Origin: Bacteroidota bacterium
GTDB lineage: Bacteria; Bacteroidota; Bacteroidia; AKYH767-A; OLB10
Direction: 5' to 3'
Assembly: GCA_016713445.1 (NCBI GenBank)
Contig: JADJPB010000001.1
Location: forward strand, 372,001-436,000
DNA length: 64,000 bases
Part shown: positions 32,908 to 42,224 of the stretch, piece after piece
How positions within the stretch are numbered: position 1 is the first letter of the stretch
Layout: every line of letters starts with the position of its first letter
Translations under genes and position numbers: made by a program
The notes under the pieces: generated by a model
Seen by the model: the letters and a program-made list of their open reading frames with translations, nothing else
Databases searched by the model: none
Told to the model about the DNA's origin: nothing

Positions 32908-35053
32908 ATGATGAATATTTCCTCGATAAAACAAAATACATTGAATACATCCTTAAAGTATGTCCGATTGTGGACCATTGCCCTCTTCTCAATTTTATTA
33001 GTAACCTCTGCTTCTGCACAACGTCCAGGGTATCTTGAACTCCTTGAAATGTACAACAAGATGGGAAAGGTTTAGAAGGAGCAGAAATTAAAGTGATGAA
33101 AGGTGCAGAGAATTCTGATAATTTATTGACTTCGGCAGGTGGTAAATTTATTTTCAATTTGGATTTGGGTTATGTGTATACCATCGTTTTTTCAAAAAAT
33201 GGCACCATCACTAAATCGGTTTTGGTGGATACAAAAGTACCGGAGAGTTATGAATCTCAAATTTTCAGTTTTAAATTTAAAATTGATTTGTTTAAAGCAC
33301 CGGAAGGAGTAGAACCACCTAAAGAAGCTGCACCACCTGTAACGAAATTAACATACAGTGATGCTTACGAAGATTTTGATTACGATCCGGAATATTCGAA
33401 GTCGAGAAAAGTGGAGATGGAAGTCGTGAAACAGAAGATGGCAACAGAAGTAGCCAAGCAAGAAGCACAGAAGGCAAGAGAAGCCGAGAAAGCCCGACAA
33501 GATTCTATTGCACAAGCCAAGAAGGAAGAATTAGCAGCGGAGAAAGCACGTCAGGATTCCATCGCTCAAGCTAAGAAAGAAGAACTAGCAGCAGAACGTG
33601 CACGTCGCGACTCATTAGATAAGGTAAGAGAACAACAAAAAATTGAAGAAGCAAAGTTAGCTGCGATCGAAAAAGCGAAAGCAGATTCTGTTGAAAAAGA
33701 GAATGCCAGACAATCTGCAGTAGCGGCAATGATTGCTGCTAAAGAAAAAGCTACACAAGATAGTATAGTGGCAGCTGAGAAGATTCGACTCCAAGCGGAA
33801 GCTGCTGAGAAAGCGCGTTTGCAAGCTGAAAAGGATTCTTTGGCTCGCGTAGAAGAAAAAGCAAAACAAGATTCAATTCTAGCAGCTAAAGAGCGTGAAA
33901 AACAAGAAACGTTAGCTAGAAATAAGGCGGTTCAAGATTCCATCAATACTGCCCGTGAAGAAGCAAGAATTGCAGAATTAGCTCGCAAAGTGCGAGAAAA
34001 AGAAATTGCTGATTCGTTAGCAGTGGTAAAAGAAAAAGAAAGAATTGCTGCCGCTGAATTGGCTGCTGTTGAAAAAGCGAAGCAAGATAGTTTAGCGAAA
34101 ATAGAGAAGGAACGAGCAGCCGCAGCAGCTGCAGATAAAGCAAGGTTGAAGGCAGAGCAGGATTCAATTGCTCAAGCGCAGGAGAAACAACGTCAGGAAG
34201 AATTAAAAGCCGCTAAGGAACGTGAAAGATTAGAAGCCGAAGCAAAAGAGAAGGCTGAAAAGGATTCGCTGGCAAAAGCAACGGAGCAAGCTAGACTGGC
34301 TGAGATTGAACGTAAAGCACAAGAAAAAGCTGTAGCTGATTCTTTGGCTAAGGAGCAAGAGAAAGCACGTGCAGAGGAAGCTGCTCGTTTGGCGAAGGAA
34401 AAGGAAGAAAAAGCGAAGATCGCTGCAGCAGAAGAAGCCGCACGTCAAAAAAGCAATTGCGGATGCACAAGAAAAAGCTCGACAAGAAGAGTTGGCAAAG
34501 ATTGCGCGTGAAAAAGCGGTTCAAGATTCTTTGGTGCAAGTAAAAACAAAGTTTACACAAGATTCTATAGCCGATGCAAAGAAAAAAGCTTTCGAATTGG
34601 ATTTAGCTCGACAAGAGCAATTGAAAGCCGAGAAAGATTCTCTAGCCAAAGTACAAAAGGAGCAAGAAGAGGAATCCTTGCGTTTGGCTGCTGAAATGAA
34701 GAAGAAGCAAGAAGAAGAAGCTGCAAAGAAGCGTGCTGCTGATATCGAAAAACAGAAGGCTGCTTTAGCAGAAGCTGGAAAGAATGATCCAAAAGAAAGG
34801 TGTAAAGGATATTAACGATTATAAAATTGATTTTGATAAGCAGTTTATCGTTGAAGGAATTTCTCAGGATACTATTGTTGAAACAAACAGAACAGTGTAT
34901 CGAACGATTGTAAAGTCGCAGGTCGAAAAGTCTACCTATATAAAAGTATTGTATAGTTATGGCGGGTCCTTTTATTTTAAGAATGGTCAAAGTTTGACGG
35001 AGAATACATTCTTTATGGAAATAGAAGCGCATAAGAAAGCGTTGAATAAATAA
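32908..35053 (+). CDS. Long coiled-coil envelope protein of unknown function (three frameshifts)
   Basis: About 714 residues when joined; I do not recognise a characterised family. The N-terminus has a signal sequence (WTIALFSILLVTSASAQ) and a small beta-rich domain (TSAGGKFIFNLDLGYVYTIVFSKNG) like carboxypeptidase-regulatory or PEGA folds. Residues of about 140-610 are a continuous charged helix built on EKARQDSIAQAKKEELAA-like repeats, with the first repeats almost identical. The C-terminal 85 residues form a separate domain (DKQFIVEGISQDTIVE ... YGGSFYFKNGQSLTE). The frame breaks near 33065, 34445 and 34795. The layout recalls a periplasm-spanning rod such as TolA, but there is no evidence of that function. 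Confidence 0.65.
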
Positions 35054-35072
35054 TTCAGAATTCAGAATTAAG

Positions 35073-35256
35073 AATTAAGAATTCAGAATTGGGGTTTGAT
35101 TGCTGGAATGAAAATCGGAATTCTGCAATTTTCCTTTACTTGATATCGAAATATTACTCATCTTTCTGATGAAAAATAAAATTATGATCCGTGTGCAACT
35201 TTCAAGAATGAGATTAAAAAATAATTCTAAATTCTAAAAATTCTGAATTCTTAATT
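35073..35256. repeat. 184-bp segment bounded by perfect 18-bp inverted repeats
   Basis: AATTAAGAATTCAGAATT at 35073-35090 has its exact reverse complement at 35239-35256. The left arm is preceded by degenerate copies of the same word (aattcagaattcagaattaag, 35052-35072 region). The interior has no gene. It could be a small MITE-like element or a large hairpin in the intergenic space between the coiled-coil gene and the kinase gene. Confidence 0.6.
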
Positions 35257-35317
35257 AAGTCTATTTGATGGTTGTAAATTTAATATTAGAATAAATATAA
35301 TTAAACGATAAAAAAAC

Positions 35318-36171
35318 ATGCTCCTCGTCGCAGATTCAGGTTCTACAAAAGCAGATTGGTTGCTTTTTGATGGTGAAAAGATTACAGGTCCCATTCATAC
35401 CATGGGCTTCAATCCGTTTTTTCATTCGAGTGAGTTTGTGTTGGAGAGTTTAATGAAGTCGAAGGAGATGTTAGCCATTCGTGATCAAGTAACGAATGTG
35501 AATTTTTTTGGCGCAGGCTGTTCCAGTGAAGAACGTAATGAGATTATTGCAGCCGGACTGCGTCAATTTTTCAATAAGGCAGATGTGTTGGTAGAACACG
35601 ATTTGCTTGCCTGCGCTTTAGCAACTTGTGGAAACACGAAAGGTATCGCATGTATTATCGGAACAGGAAGTAACTCTTGTTATTTTGATGGAGCAGAAGT
35701 GCACGAAAGAAATTATGGATTGGGTTATATCTTAGGTGACGAAGGAAGTGGATCGTATTTCGGCAAAAAATTATTGACTTACTTTTTGTACGAACGACTA
35801 CCTTCCGATTTGCAGCAAGATTTTAAAGAGACCTACCATCTGACCAAGAATGATATTATAGATAAGGTATACAAGGAACCGAATCCCAATGTATGGCTGG
35901 CTTCTTTCTCGCGTTTTTTAACGAAGCATCAAGAACATCCTTACATCAAAGAAATGATATTGCAAGGCATGCGTGACTTTTGCAATTTGTATGTATGTGA
36001 TTTCCCCTCTTACAAAACCGAAAAAGTACATTTCGTAGGATCCGTAGCGTTTATTTTTTCTGCGGAATTGAAGCAGGTTGCCAACGAATTGGCTTTACCA
36101 TCGGTAAAATCATCAAGCAGCCTATCGATGATTTGATGCAGCATTTTGTGGAACTCGAGAAACAAAAGTAA
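35318..36171 (+). CDS. N-acetylglucosamine kinase-like ATPase, BadF/BcrAD family (one frameshift)
   Basis: Predicted cytoplasmic sugar kinase of the ASKHA fold, about 284 residues. Motifs are the phosphate-1 loop VADSGSTKADWLLFDG, a phosphate-2 segment GTGSNSCYFDG, and GYILGDEGSGSYFGKKLL, typical of GlcNAc kinases that recycle amino sugars from the wall. The frame shifts near 36085; the corrected C-terminus reads FTIGKIIKQPIDDLMQHFVELEKQK and stops at 36171. After correction the gene ends two bases before the convergent coaD gene rather than overlapping it. Confidence 0.82.
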
Positions 36172-36173
36172 AA

Positions 36174-36666
36174 TTATTTTACGCTTAACACCTTCGCCAA
36201 CGAAAGGGGTTGCATTTCCACCGTTGCGAATGATGTCGCGAATGATGGTGGACGATACGGGAGAATATTGCGGCGAAGCTAACATGAATGTAGTTTCGAT
36301 GCCATTATCGAGGTAATGGTTCATCTGCGCAATGGCACGCTCAAATTCAAAATCAGCGGAAGTGCGTAATCCTCTTAAAATAAATCGTGCTTGTATCTTT
36401 TTGCAAAAGTCGATGGTTAAGCCACTGTACGATATCACTTCTATCTGATCATACTCTGAAAAACTATCTTTAATAAATTGTACACGATCCTGCAAAGGAA
36501 ACATGTATTTCTTAGAGCTGTTTTCACCCACACCGATGATGATCTTGTCAAATAAATTTAAAGCGCGAGTAATGACGTCGACATGTCCGATGGTGATGGG
36601 ATCAAAACTGCCGGGGAAGAGTGCGATCTTTGAAATAGTAATTATTTTTTGGTGAATTGATTTCAA
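36174..36666 (-). CDS. coaD: Phosphopantetheine adenylyltransferase (terminal frameshift)
   Basis: Fourth step of coenzyme A synthesis: joins 4'-phosphopantetheine and ATP to dephospho-CoA. The core is KIALFPGSFDPITIGHVDVITRAL with the nucleotidyl-transfer motif, KIQARFILRGLRTSADFEFERAIAQMN, and the ATP-binding SPVSSTIIRDII. The uncorrected frame runs on through the neighbouring kinase gene; losing one A at the AAAA near 36177-36180 gives VKRK-stop at 36174, a normal length of about 163. The start is uncertain: the best in-frame codon is TTG at 36666, 12 residues before KIALFPG, and overlaps the rsmD end. Confidence 0.87.
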
Positions 36667-37218
36667 CTGTTTTCTGAAGTGCGCTATTGTCGAAAAAAGA
36701 AAAGCTCACATTGCCATATTTTCTGGTTTCAAGATGGCCAGGAATTAAATACAAATCATTTTTTGAAGCATGCTCTATGATAAGTAGTCCATTTTATTTA
36801 GCATATCACCCTCAATAATTATTTCACAAAGTTCTTCTGCAGGTGTTTCAGTAAACGGAGCATCGGCAATGATGATATCGAATTTTCCAGGTTGATTTCT
36901 TAACCACTTCAAAGCGTCAGACTGAACGGCTTTTGCTTTGCGAGTGGGATCTAATAATTCAAAACTTTGTTTGATGAATCGAATGCAAGCTGGATCTTTG
37001 TCGATGGCTATAACGTTGGTGCAGCCCCGCGAAATAAATTCATAGCTCAGACTTCCCGTGCCAGCGTATAAATCAACAATTGATAAATTTTTTAAATTGA
37101 ATCGATGCGCAAGGATGTTGAACAATCCCGATTTAGCATAATCTGTTGTAGGACGAACAGGTAAGTCTTTAGGGATATTCAATTGTTTCCCTCGATGTGT
37201 TCCGCTTATGATACGCAC
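36602..37218 (-). CDS. rsmD: 16S rRNA (guanine966-N2)-methyltransferase RsmD (one frameshift)
   Basis: Methylates G966 of 16S rRNA using S-adenosylmethionine. The ATG at 37218 gives MRIISGTHRGKQLNIPKDLPVRPTTDYAKSGLFNIL, a clear RsmD start. SAM-binding motif IVDLYAGTGSLSYEFISRG follows, and the motif IV region is IIIADAPFT, where the usual DPPY is altered to DAPF. A shift near 36790 joins GDMLNK to NGLLIIEHASKNDLYL and ETRKYGNVSFSFF, the family C-terminus. The real stop may be nearer 36650 if a further A is missing; as read, it ends at 36602 and overlaps coaD. It overlaps the upstream DUF3822 gene by 13 bp. Confidence 0.85.
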
Positions 37219-38093
37219 AGTTCCTGAATGAATAAGGGATAATACTGATGGGCTGAAAACTTTTCGATACCGTAACTATAAGATACACCTTCTGGTTTTT
37301 CTCCTAAGGAGATATTTCGAATGTATTTTCGTGCTAGCATCCAGTGACTCGATATCTTTTCAATCTCGCCATAACAACGCACCGCGATTTGATCGGGGTT
37401 GAGTTGTAATTGCTCCATGGTAAATAGAAGGTAATACATGATGTCTTCGCTCGAATGAAAACGATAGCTATTGTATAATTTCAATTCACTGCCTTGCGTG
37501 ATGACTACATCGAAATATTGATTGCGAATTAATACAGAGACATTGGCTTCCGATTCGTGTTTGTTCAAACGAATTTGACTTTCGATGAAAGCACTACCAG
37601 CATGAAAGAGGGATGCATTTTTAAATCGATTGCCTGTCTCCTTTAACAATGCTGCAGGAACTCCGTAAATGCTAAACGCATTGGCAGATGAAATTGCATC
37701 GGCATACACATCTTGATCTTTTCCAACATGGCAAGTGAGTCCCAAAATTTCTTTGAGATGGTCTTTAGAGAAAAGTGGATTGGGTACAAGACTTTGTTGT
37801 TGAGAATAAACTGACAACACAATTTTATCAGGATTCAATTCTTGCAAGATCTCATCTTCTTCTAAAATGCGATTAAAAAATCCAGGTGTATAATCTTCTT
37901 CTGTATCGGAATCATTCACCATTTGATAATCGCGCAACACCACCGCTTTTTGTCGATCTTGATCAATCACTCCGTATAAAAATCGACCTTTTTCCGCAGC
38001 CATCAACAGCAATGCACTTTTCACCATGCCTTGAGAATAGCTTTCATCGGTCACCTGATTTTTCAGATTGATGCCTATTTCACTTTGAACCAT
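37206..38093 (-). CDS. DUF3822 family protein
   Basis: Intact protein of 295 residues matching the Bacteroidota-specific DUF3822 group, which has an actin-like (ASKHA) fold by family knowledge. Visible features are LSVYSQQQSLVPNPLF, a central SIYGVPAALLK, NVSVLIRNQYFDVVITQGSELKLYNSYRF and SSEDIMYYLLFTMEQL. In related genomes it regularly precedes rsmD and coaD, and here it overlaps rsmD by 13 bp, indicating one transcript. Its role is unknown. Confidence 0.82.
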   Translation of the reverse strand: MVQSEIGINLKNQVTDESYSQGMVKSALLLMAAEKGRFLYGVIDQDRQKAVVLRDYQMVNDSDTEEDYTPGFFNRILEEDEILQELNPDKIVLSVYSQQQSLVPNPLFSKDHLKEILGLTCHVGKDQDVYADAISSANAFSIYGVPAALLKETGNRFKNASLFHAGSAFIESQIRLNKHESEANVSVLIRNQYFDVVITQGSELKLYNSYRFHSSEDIMYYLLFTMEQLQLNPDQIAVRCYGEIEKISSHWMLARKYIRNISLGEKPEGVSYSYGIEKFSAHQYYPLFIQELCVS

Positions 38094-38260
38094 AGGGCAA
38101 AAATAACGAATCTAGCCTTTATCAAATCTGTTTTGACTTCGATAGTTATAGGAATCGGATTTCATTAGAAATCCCATCTTACTAACTTATAATCATGCAC
38201 TTATAAAACTCATCAACCCACACTCCTAAATTTGCGATCTTCACCCAAAGAATCTTTCCC

Positions 38261-39717
38261 GTGACTTTGCAAGAACGTAGCCTCCAGGTTAAATCAAGAA
38301 TTCATGAATATTTGAAGTTTCCGCCCACTCCCGGACAAGAAAATTTCATTCATCAATTCTCTCAATTTGCGTCGGTGGAAGAGCCCGGACTCTTTCTCTT
38401 AAAAGGATATGCAGGTACAGGAAAAACGACGATGATGGCCGCATTAACCTCAGCTTATAAGAACATAGTTTTATTAGCACCAACAGGTCGAGCAGCGAAA
38501 GTGCTTTCATTTTATACGGGCAAACCAGCGTTCACCATTCATAAGCATTTGTATGTACCATCGCTCACTAGCGACGGACGCATGATGTTGCGGTTGATGG
38601 ATAATACGTACAAAAAAACATTGTTCATTGTGGACGAAGCCTCCATGATTCCGGATGCGGCGATTGATGATAGTACAAGTCCGTTTCCTGGAGTGAATCT
38701 CTTACACGATTTAATTCGATATGTGTACAGCAGTCCAAGTTGCCGTTTGATGTTAGTGGGTGATGATGCACAACTTCCGCCCGTGCATTTTGATAAAAGT
38801 CCGGCATTAGATCCCGAGCATCTTCGCTATAGATATCACAAGAAAGTGTACACCGCAGAGTTAAAAGAAGTAGTGCGACAACAGCAGCAAAGCGAAATTT
38901 TAACTAACGCTACGGATATACGAACTTTAATTACGAAAGATCTCACCCTTCAACAAGCTCAGGGTGCAGGAGAGGAGGGAAGTCTAAAAATCAAGTTGAA
39001 AGGGGATGTGGCGCAAGTGAATCCGCGCGATTTACCCGAGCTTTTACATTCCTTGTTTAAAGACTATGGGCAAGATCAGGTGATGGTGGTAACTCGTTCT
39101 AACAAATCCGCCATTCAATACAATAAATTGATTCGCTATCAAACGCTGTGGATGGAAGATGAAATAGGAGGGGGCGATAGTTTGATGGTGGTAAAAAATA
39201 ATTACACAAGTCTACCGGAAGATCACCCTGCGGGATTCATTGCCAATGGAGATGTGCTCGAAGTATTAAAAGTATTTCGCTTTGAAGAGCGCTATGGATT
39301 TCGTTTTGCGATGGCGAGTTTACGCGATTACCCGATTATCCCGACGAACCCGTTTTTGAAGCCATGATTCTTCTCGATACTTTAGCGAGTGAAGCTCCCG
39401 CACTCTCTACCATCGATCAGAAAAAACTATTCGATGCTTTGCACGAATACTACGAAGGCGACGAACCTGATAAACGCAAACGCAATGCGTTAATAAAAAT
39501 TGATCCGCATTACAATGCGCTACAAGTAAAATTCTCCTATGCCATCACTTGCCACAAAGCCCAAGGCGGACAATGGCCCGTTGTTTTTGTTGACCAAGGT
39601 TATTTAACAGACGAAATGTTAGGCGTAGAATATTATCGTTGGCTCTATACCGCCTTTACGCGCGCCTCTTCGAAATTGTATTTGCTCAATTTTAATGAGA
39701 AGTTTTTGGAGGAATGA
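38261..39717 (+). CDS. RecD-like ATP-dependent DNA helicase (one frameshift)
   Basis: SF1B helicase, about 485 residues. A GTG at 38261 starts MTLQERSLQVKSRI. Walker A is LKGYAGTGKTTMM near residue 50, motif Ia is LLAPTGRAAKVLS, and Walker B is LFIVDEASMIPD. The C-terminal UvrD-like part has SYAITCHKAQGGQWPVVFVDQ and WLYTAFTRASSKLYLLN (motifs V and VI). The frame shifts near 39325; reading on as LPDYPDEPVFEAMILLDTL joins both halves. It probably functions in DNA repair or replication-fork processing, as small RecD-like helicases of Bacteroidota do. It is divergent from the DUF3822 gene. Confidence 0.87.
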
Positions 39718-39902
39718 AACCGTAAAAAATTGAACGCGGATGACCCGGATAAATACGATTTCCACGGATTTTAATAAATTAAACTTCAAATAAATTCTCT
39801 ATTTTTTTGCAAAACACATGGTATCAAAATTACTTGTGCTCTTTGTGTAAATCTCAGTGAACCTTTAGTTTGCAAAAAGTATTAAATTTATAGTTGTAAA
39901 CA

Positions 39903-40056
39903 GTTACCGTAAGAAGCAGGGCGCGTCTTTTCGTGACAAAGGTTGAGGCCTATACGGAGATTATGACACCCTGCTTCTTTGGATGAGAGCTCTAAATAGA
40001 AATTCAGGTTCAAGACCTATTATCAAGGGCATAGAGAGAGCATCCTTTACGGTAAC
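39903..40056 (+). ncRNA. Candidate IS110 bridge RNA
   Basis: The 170 bp upstream of the transposase fold into a closed structure visible by eye. An outer stem pairs GTTACCGTAA (39903-39912) with TTACGGTAAC (40047-40056). Inside it, AAGAAGCAGGG (39911-39921) pairs perfectly with CCCTGCTTCTT (39969-39979) around a 47-base loop. GGATG (39981-39985) pairs with CATCC (40041-40045) around a second large loop that contains AGGT/ACCT (40006-40018). Two programmable loops upstream of the recombinase gene is the known layout of IS110-group bridge RNAs. Assignment of loops to target or donor binding is not possible from one copy. Confidence 0.6.
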
Positions 40057-40072
40057 ACTAAACTTAATTAGT

Positions 40073-40957
40073 ATGAAACAAATGTACTACATTGGAGTGG
40101 ACGTTTCCAAAGGAAAAGTCGACATTGCTGTATTAAATGCTACTAAAGAAGTGGTATTGGAGCAGATCATTAAAAATGAAGTAAAGACACTGAATCGTTT
40201 TTTCAGAGTGCTCTTTCGAAAACTAAAGATTGAGAAGGAAGATATCTTAGTCTGTTGCGAAACAACTGGAATTTACAATCATCCATTGGAAGTGAGTTGC
40301 ACGCAAATGGACATCTTTTTGTGGGTAGAGAATGCTCTAAAAATAAAAAAAGCCGCATCAGATTTGAGAGGAAAAAGTGATAGAAAAGATGCTTATCGCA
40401 TAGCTGAATATGCCATTCGTTATGAAGATAGAAAGTATCGTTTTGTGCCTCAAGATGAAATTACTCAAAAGTTGGATGACTTATTAAAAGTACGGGATAC
40501 GCTCATTGCTCAAAAAGTCGGTTTAGAGAATCAGTTAACCGAAAGCAAAGCAATGTATCCAGAAAGATATAAAACCTTGTCAGCTTGCTATAAAGCAACA
40601 CTAAAAACAATGTTAGCAGAAATTGCCAAAGTAGAAAAGCAAATCGATGAGTTAACAAAGAAAAATCCCGACGTGAAAAAGAATATTGAACTGTTAACTT
40701 CAATACCAGGAATAGGTAAACAAAATGCATTGCAGTTCATTCTTCATACGAATAACTTCAAAAATTTTGAGAGTGCAAATCACTTAGCATGTTACTCGGG
40801 AGTAGTGCCTTTTCCAAATCAATCTGGAATAAGTATTAAAAGGGATCGTGTTTCCAACTTGGCAAATCACAAATTAAAGAAACTGTTGCATATGGCAGCC
40901 ATGTCATGCATTAGGAGAAATATAAGAATTTGCTATCAAAGCAAATTGATGAAATAA
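40073..40957 (+). CDS. IS110-family DEDD transposase (short C-terminus)
   Basis: RNA-guided recombinase of IS110 type, 294 residues. The ATG at 40073 begins MKQMYYIGVDVSKGKVDIAV, the RuvC-like DEDD domain with the first aspartate in GVDVSK. The motifs CCETTGIYNHPL and DLRGKSDRKDAYRIAEYA carry the remaining acidic residues. A coiled coil (about 165-205) leads to the Transposase_20 domain, LLTSIPGIGKQNALQFILHTN and LACYSGVVPFPNQSG with the catalytic serine region. The protein ends soon after KLKKLLHMAAMSCIRRN, about 25-40 residues earlier than usual, and no frame continues the family pattern. It may be inactive or truncated. Confidence 0.87.
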   Translation: MKQMYYIGVDVSKGKVDIAVLNATKEVVLEQIIKNEVKTLNRFFRVLFRKLKIEKEDILVCCETTGIYNHPLEVSCTQMDIFLWVENALKIKKAASDLRGKSDRKDAYRIAEYAIRYEDRKYRFVPQDEITQKLDDLLKVRDTLIAQKVGLENQLTESKAMYPERYKTLSACYKATLKTMLAEIAKVEKQIDELTKKNPDVKKNIELLTSIPGIGKQNALQFILHTNNFKNFESANHLACYSGVVPFPNQSGISIKRDRVSNLANHKLKKLLHMAAMSCIRRNIRICYQSKLMK

Positions 40958-41081
40958 AATTTGGATTTAACCATAGAAATCTCCGTGGTAAAAATAAGAC
41001 TCTATTTAAAGCGATACTTTATTTTTGAGAATCCCCGCGCCCCTTGCGACTCCCTTGCGTCCCCGCGGTTAAATGGCGTCT

Positions 41082-41780
41082 CTATCGTATTGCAGCACTC
41101 TTCTCCACCCGCTCACAACATGCATCCGGATTCTCTTTCAACATCACCCCACGCTGAATCAAAAAATAAGGCGAGTACAATCGCAACTATCGGACTAGCT
41201 TTTTGCACCCAATTCCTTGCTTTTATACTGATAAAACTTCCCGATAAGGATATCACCAACATCATGGGAATGGTTCCTAATCCAAATAAGGCCATATAAC
41301 TCATCCCTTCTAAAACGCTATGGCTACTTGCTGCACCTGCTAAGGCTAAGTACACAAATCCACAAGGCAAAAATCCATTTAGTATACCAATAAAATACAA
41401 GGACGCAAAGGACTTTTTTTGCATGATTGCCCCTAATGATTTTTTAAAATACGTGGTGAATTTATAGAGGCGATGGTTAATTTTTGTTTGTACCGCTTGT
41501 GTATTAAACAAAACAAAAAGAATGATGATAATTCCACTTAGAATACTAATATCACTTTGCCATCCATTGATGGATATTGAATGTCCCAATAGTCCCACAA
41601 GCGCACCAAAAATAGAGTAGGTAGTAACTCTTCCACATTGTACATCATTCTTGAAACCAACAAGGAAGTCATGTGTTGGTCGGGATTGGGCAATGCCATG
41701 GCGATGGGACCACACATTCCTGCACAGTGAAAGCTTCCAAAAAAGCCAATGGTTAATGCTGACCAAAGAAAAATATCCAT
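41082..41780 (-). CDS. Sulfite exporter TauE/SafE-like (CcoS-cluster) membrane protein (two frameshifts)
   Basis: Inner-membrane protein of about 232 residues with roughly six membrane segments. It begins MDIFLWSALTIGFFGSFHCAGMCGPIAMALP, the hallmark of the UreH/SafE-like group that contains a Cys-containing CAGMCGP and is usually found with cbb3 oxidase genes. The second half has the matching LNGFLPCGFVYLALAGA. Breaks lie near 41640 and near 41145; the corrected tail ends NPDACCERVEKSAAIR at 41082. The start shares one base with the ccoH stop. A role in copper delivery to the oxidase is inferred from gene context. Confidence 0.82.
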
Positions 41781-42220
41781 TATTGAATGATGATGCGCTC
41801 TTCCTGATAATAGGGCGTGTTATCGGTGCTCCACGTTGATTGTAATCTCCATAAGCCTTTAGTGAGATTTTCGGTGGAAATATTTTGAACACCTTCACTA
41901 ATATCTACCGGAACTTTTAAGTCGAGTTTGGAGTTGTCAGGACGAAATAACACAATTTCTCCTTTTGTGTTTTTGGGAGTACTGTTTTCAGGGAAAGTGA
42001 TTTGAATATTGCTTTGTTCAGGCGTGTAAACAAAGGCTAGTTTTGCTTCGTGTTGTTCACTATTGTTCATTCGATCGATTTTCTCCTGAAACTTTAATTC
42101 CTGCGCATAGTAGTCAACGCTGACGAGATCAACCTCCTGTTGTGTGCATTTGTAAACTAAAAAAAGCATGCCGCCAACAAATGCGGTATAGAGTAGTATG
42201 ATTCTTAGTCCCCAGTTCAT
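41780..42220 (-). CDS. ccoH: FixH/CcoH-like oxidase assembly protein
   Basis: Assembly factor for cbb3-type cytochrome oxidase. The ATG at 42220 gives 146 residues starting MNWGLRIILLYTAFVGGMLFLVYKCTQQEVDLVS, a single membrane anchor. The periplasmic domain has the usual DYYAQELKFQEKIDRMNN motif and a beta-sandwich ending LWRLQSTWSTDN. Intact. It lies 4 bp after ccoG and overlaps the SafE-like gene by one base, completing the ccoNOQP-GH order. Confidence 0.88.
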   Translation of the reverse strand: MNWGLRIILLYTAFVGGMLFLVYKCTQQEVDLVSVDYYAQELKFQEKIDRMNNSEQHEAKLAFVYTPEQSNIQITFPENSTPKNTKGEIVLFRPDNSKLDLKVPVDISEGVQNISTENLTKGLWRLQSTWSTDNTPYYQEERIIIQ

Positions 42221-42224
42221 CGTA

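Larger units (their letters stand above)
39903..40957 (+). mobile_element. IS110-family insertion sequence (right boundary uncertain, probably truncated)
   Basis: It comprises a structured non-coding left part and a transposase gene. No terminal inverted repeats are expected in this family, so ends cannot be set precisely. Left flank 39830-39900 and right flank 40965-41080 both contain GTG/TTGCG-type repeat debris (tgtgctctttgtgtaaatct; aaatctccgtggtaa), suggesting insertion in or near dispersed repeats. The transposase C-terminus appears short, so the right end may be decayed. Confidence 0.7.

Noticed and set aside
34565..35032. 155-residue minus-strand open frame opposite the coiled-coil gene
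   Set aside because: Leucine-rich complement of Lys/Glu/Gln codons, a typical antisense artefact of coiled-coil genes.
35051..35092. Short repeats as a CRISPR array
   Set aside because: The words are contiguous and degenerate with no spacers; no cas genes in the window.
36010..36173. C-terminal extension of CoaD overlapping the kinase gene
   Set aside because: Composition unlike CoaD; loss of one A in an AAAA run gives a normal stop at 36174, two bases from the convergent kinase stop.
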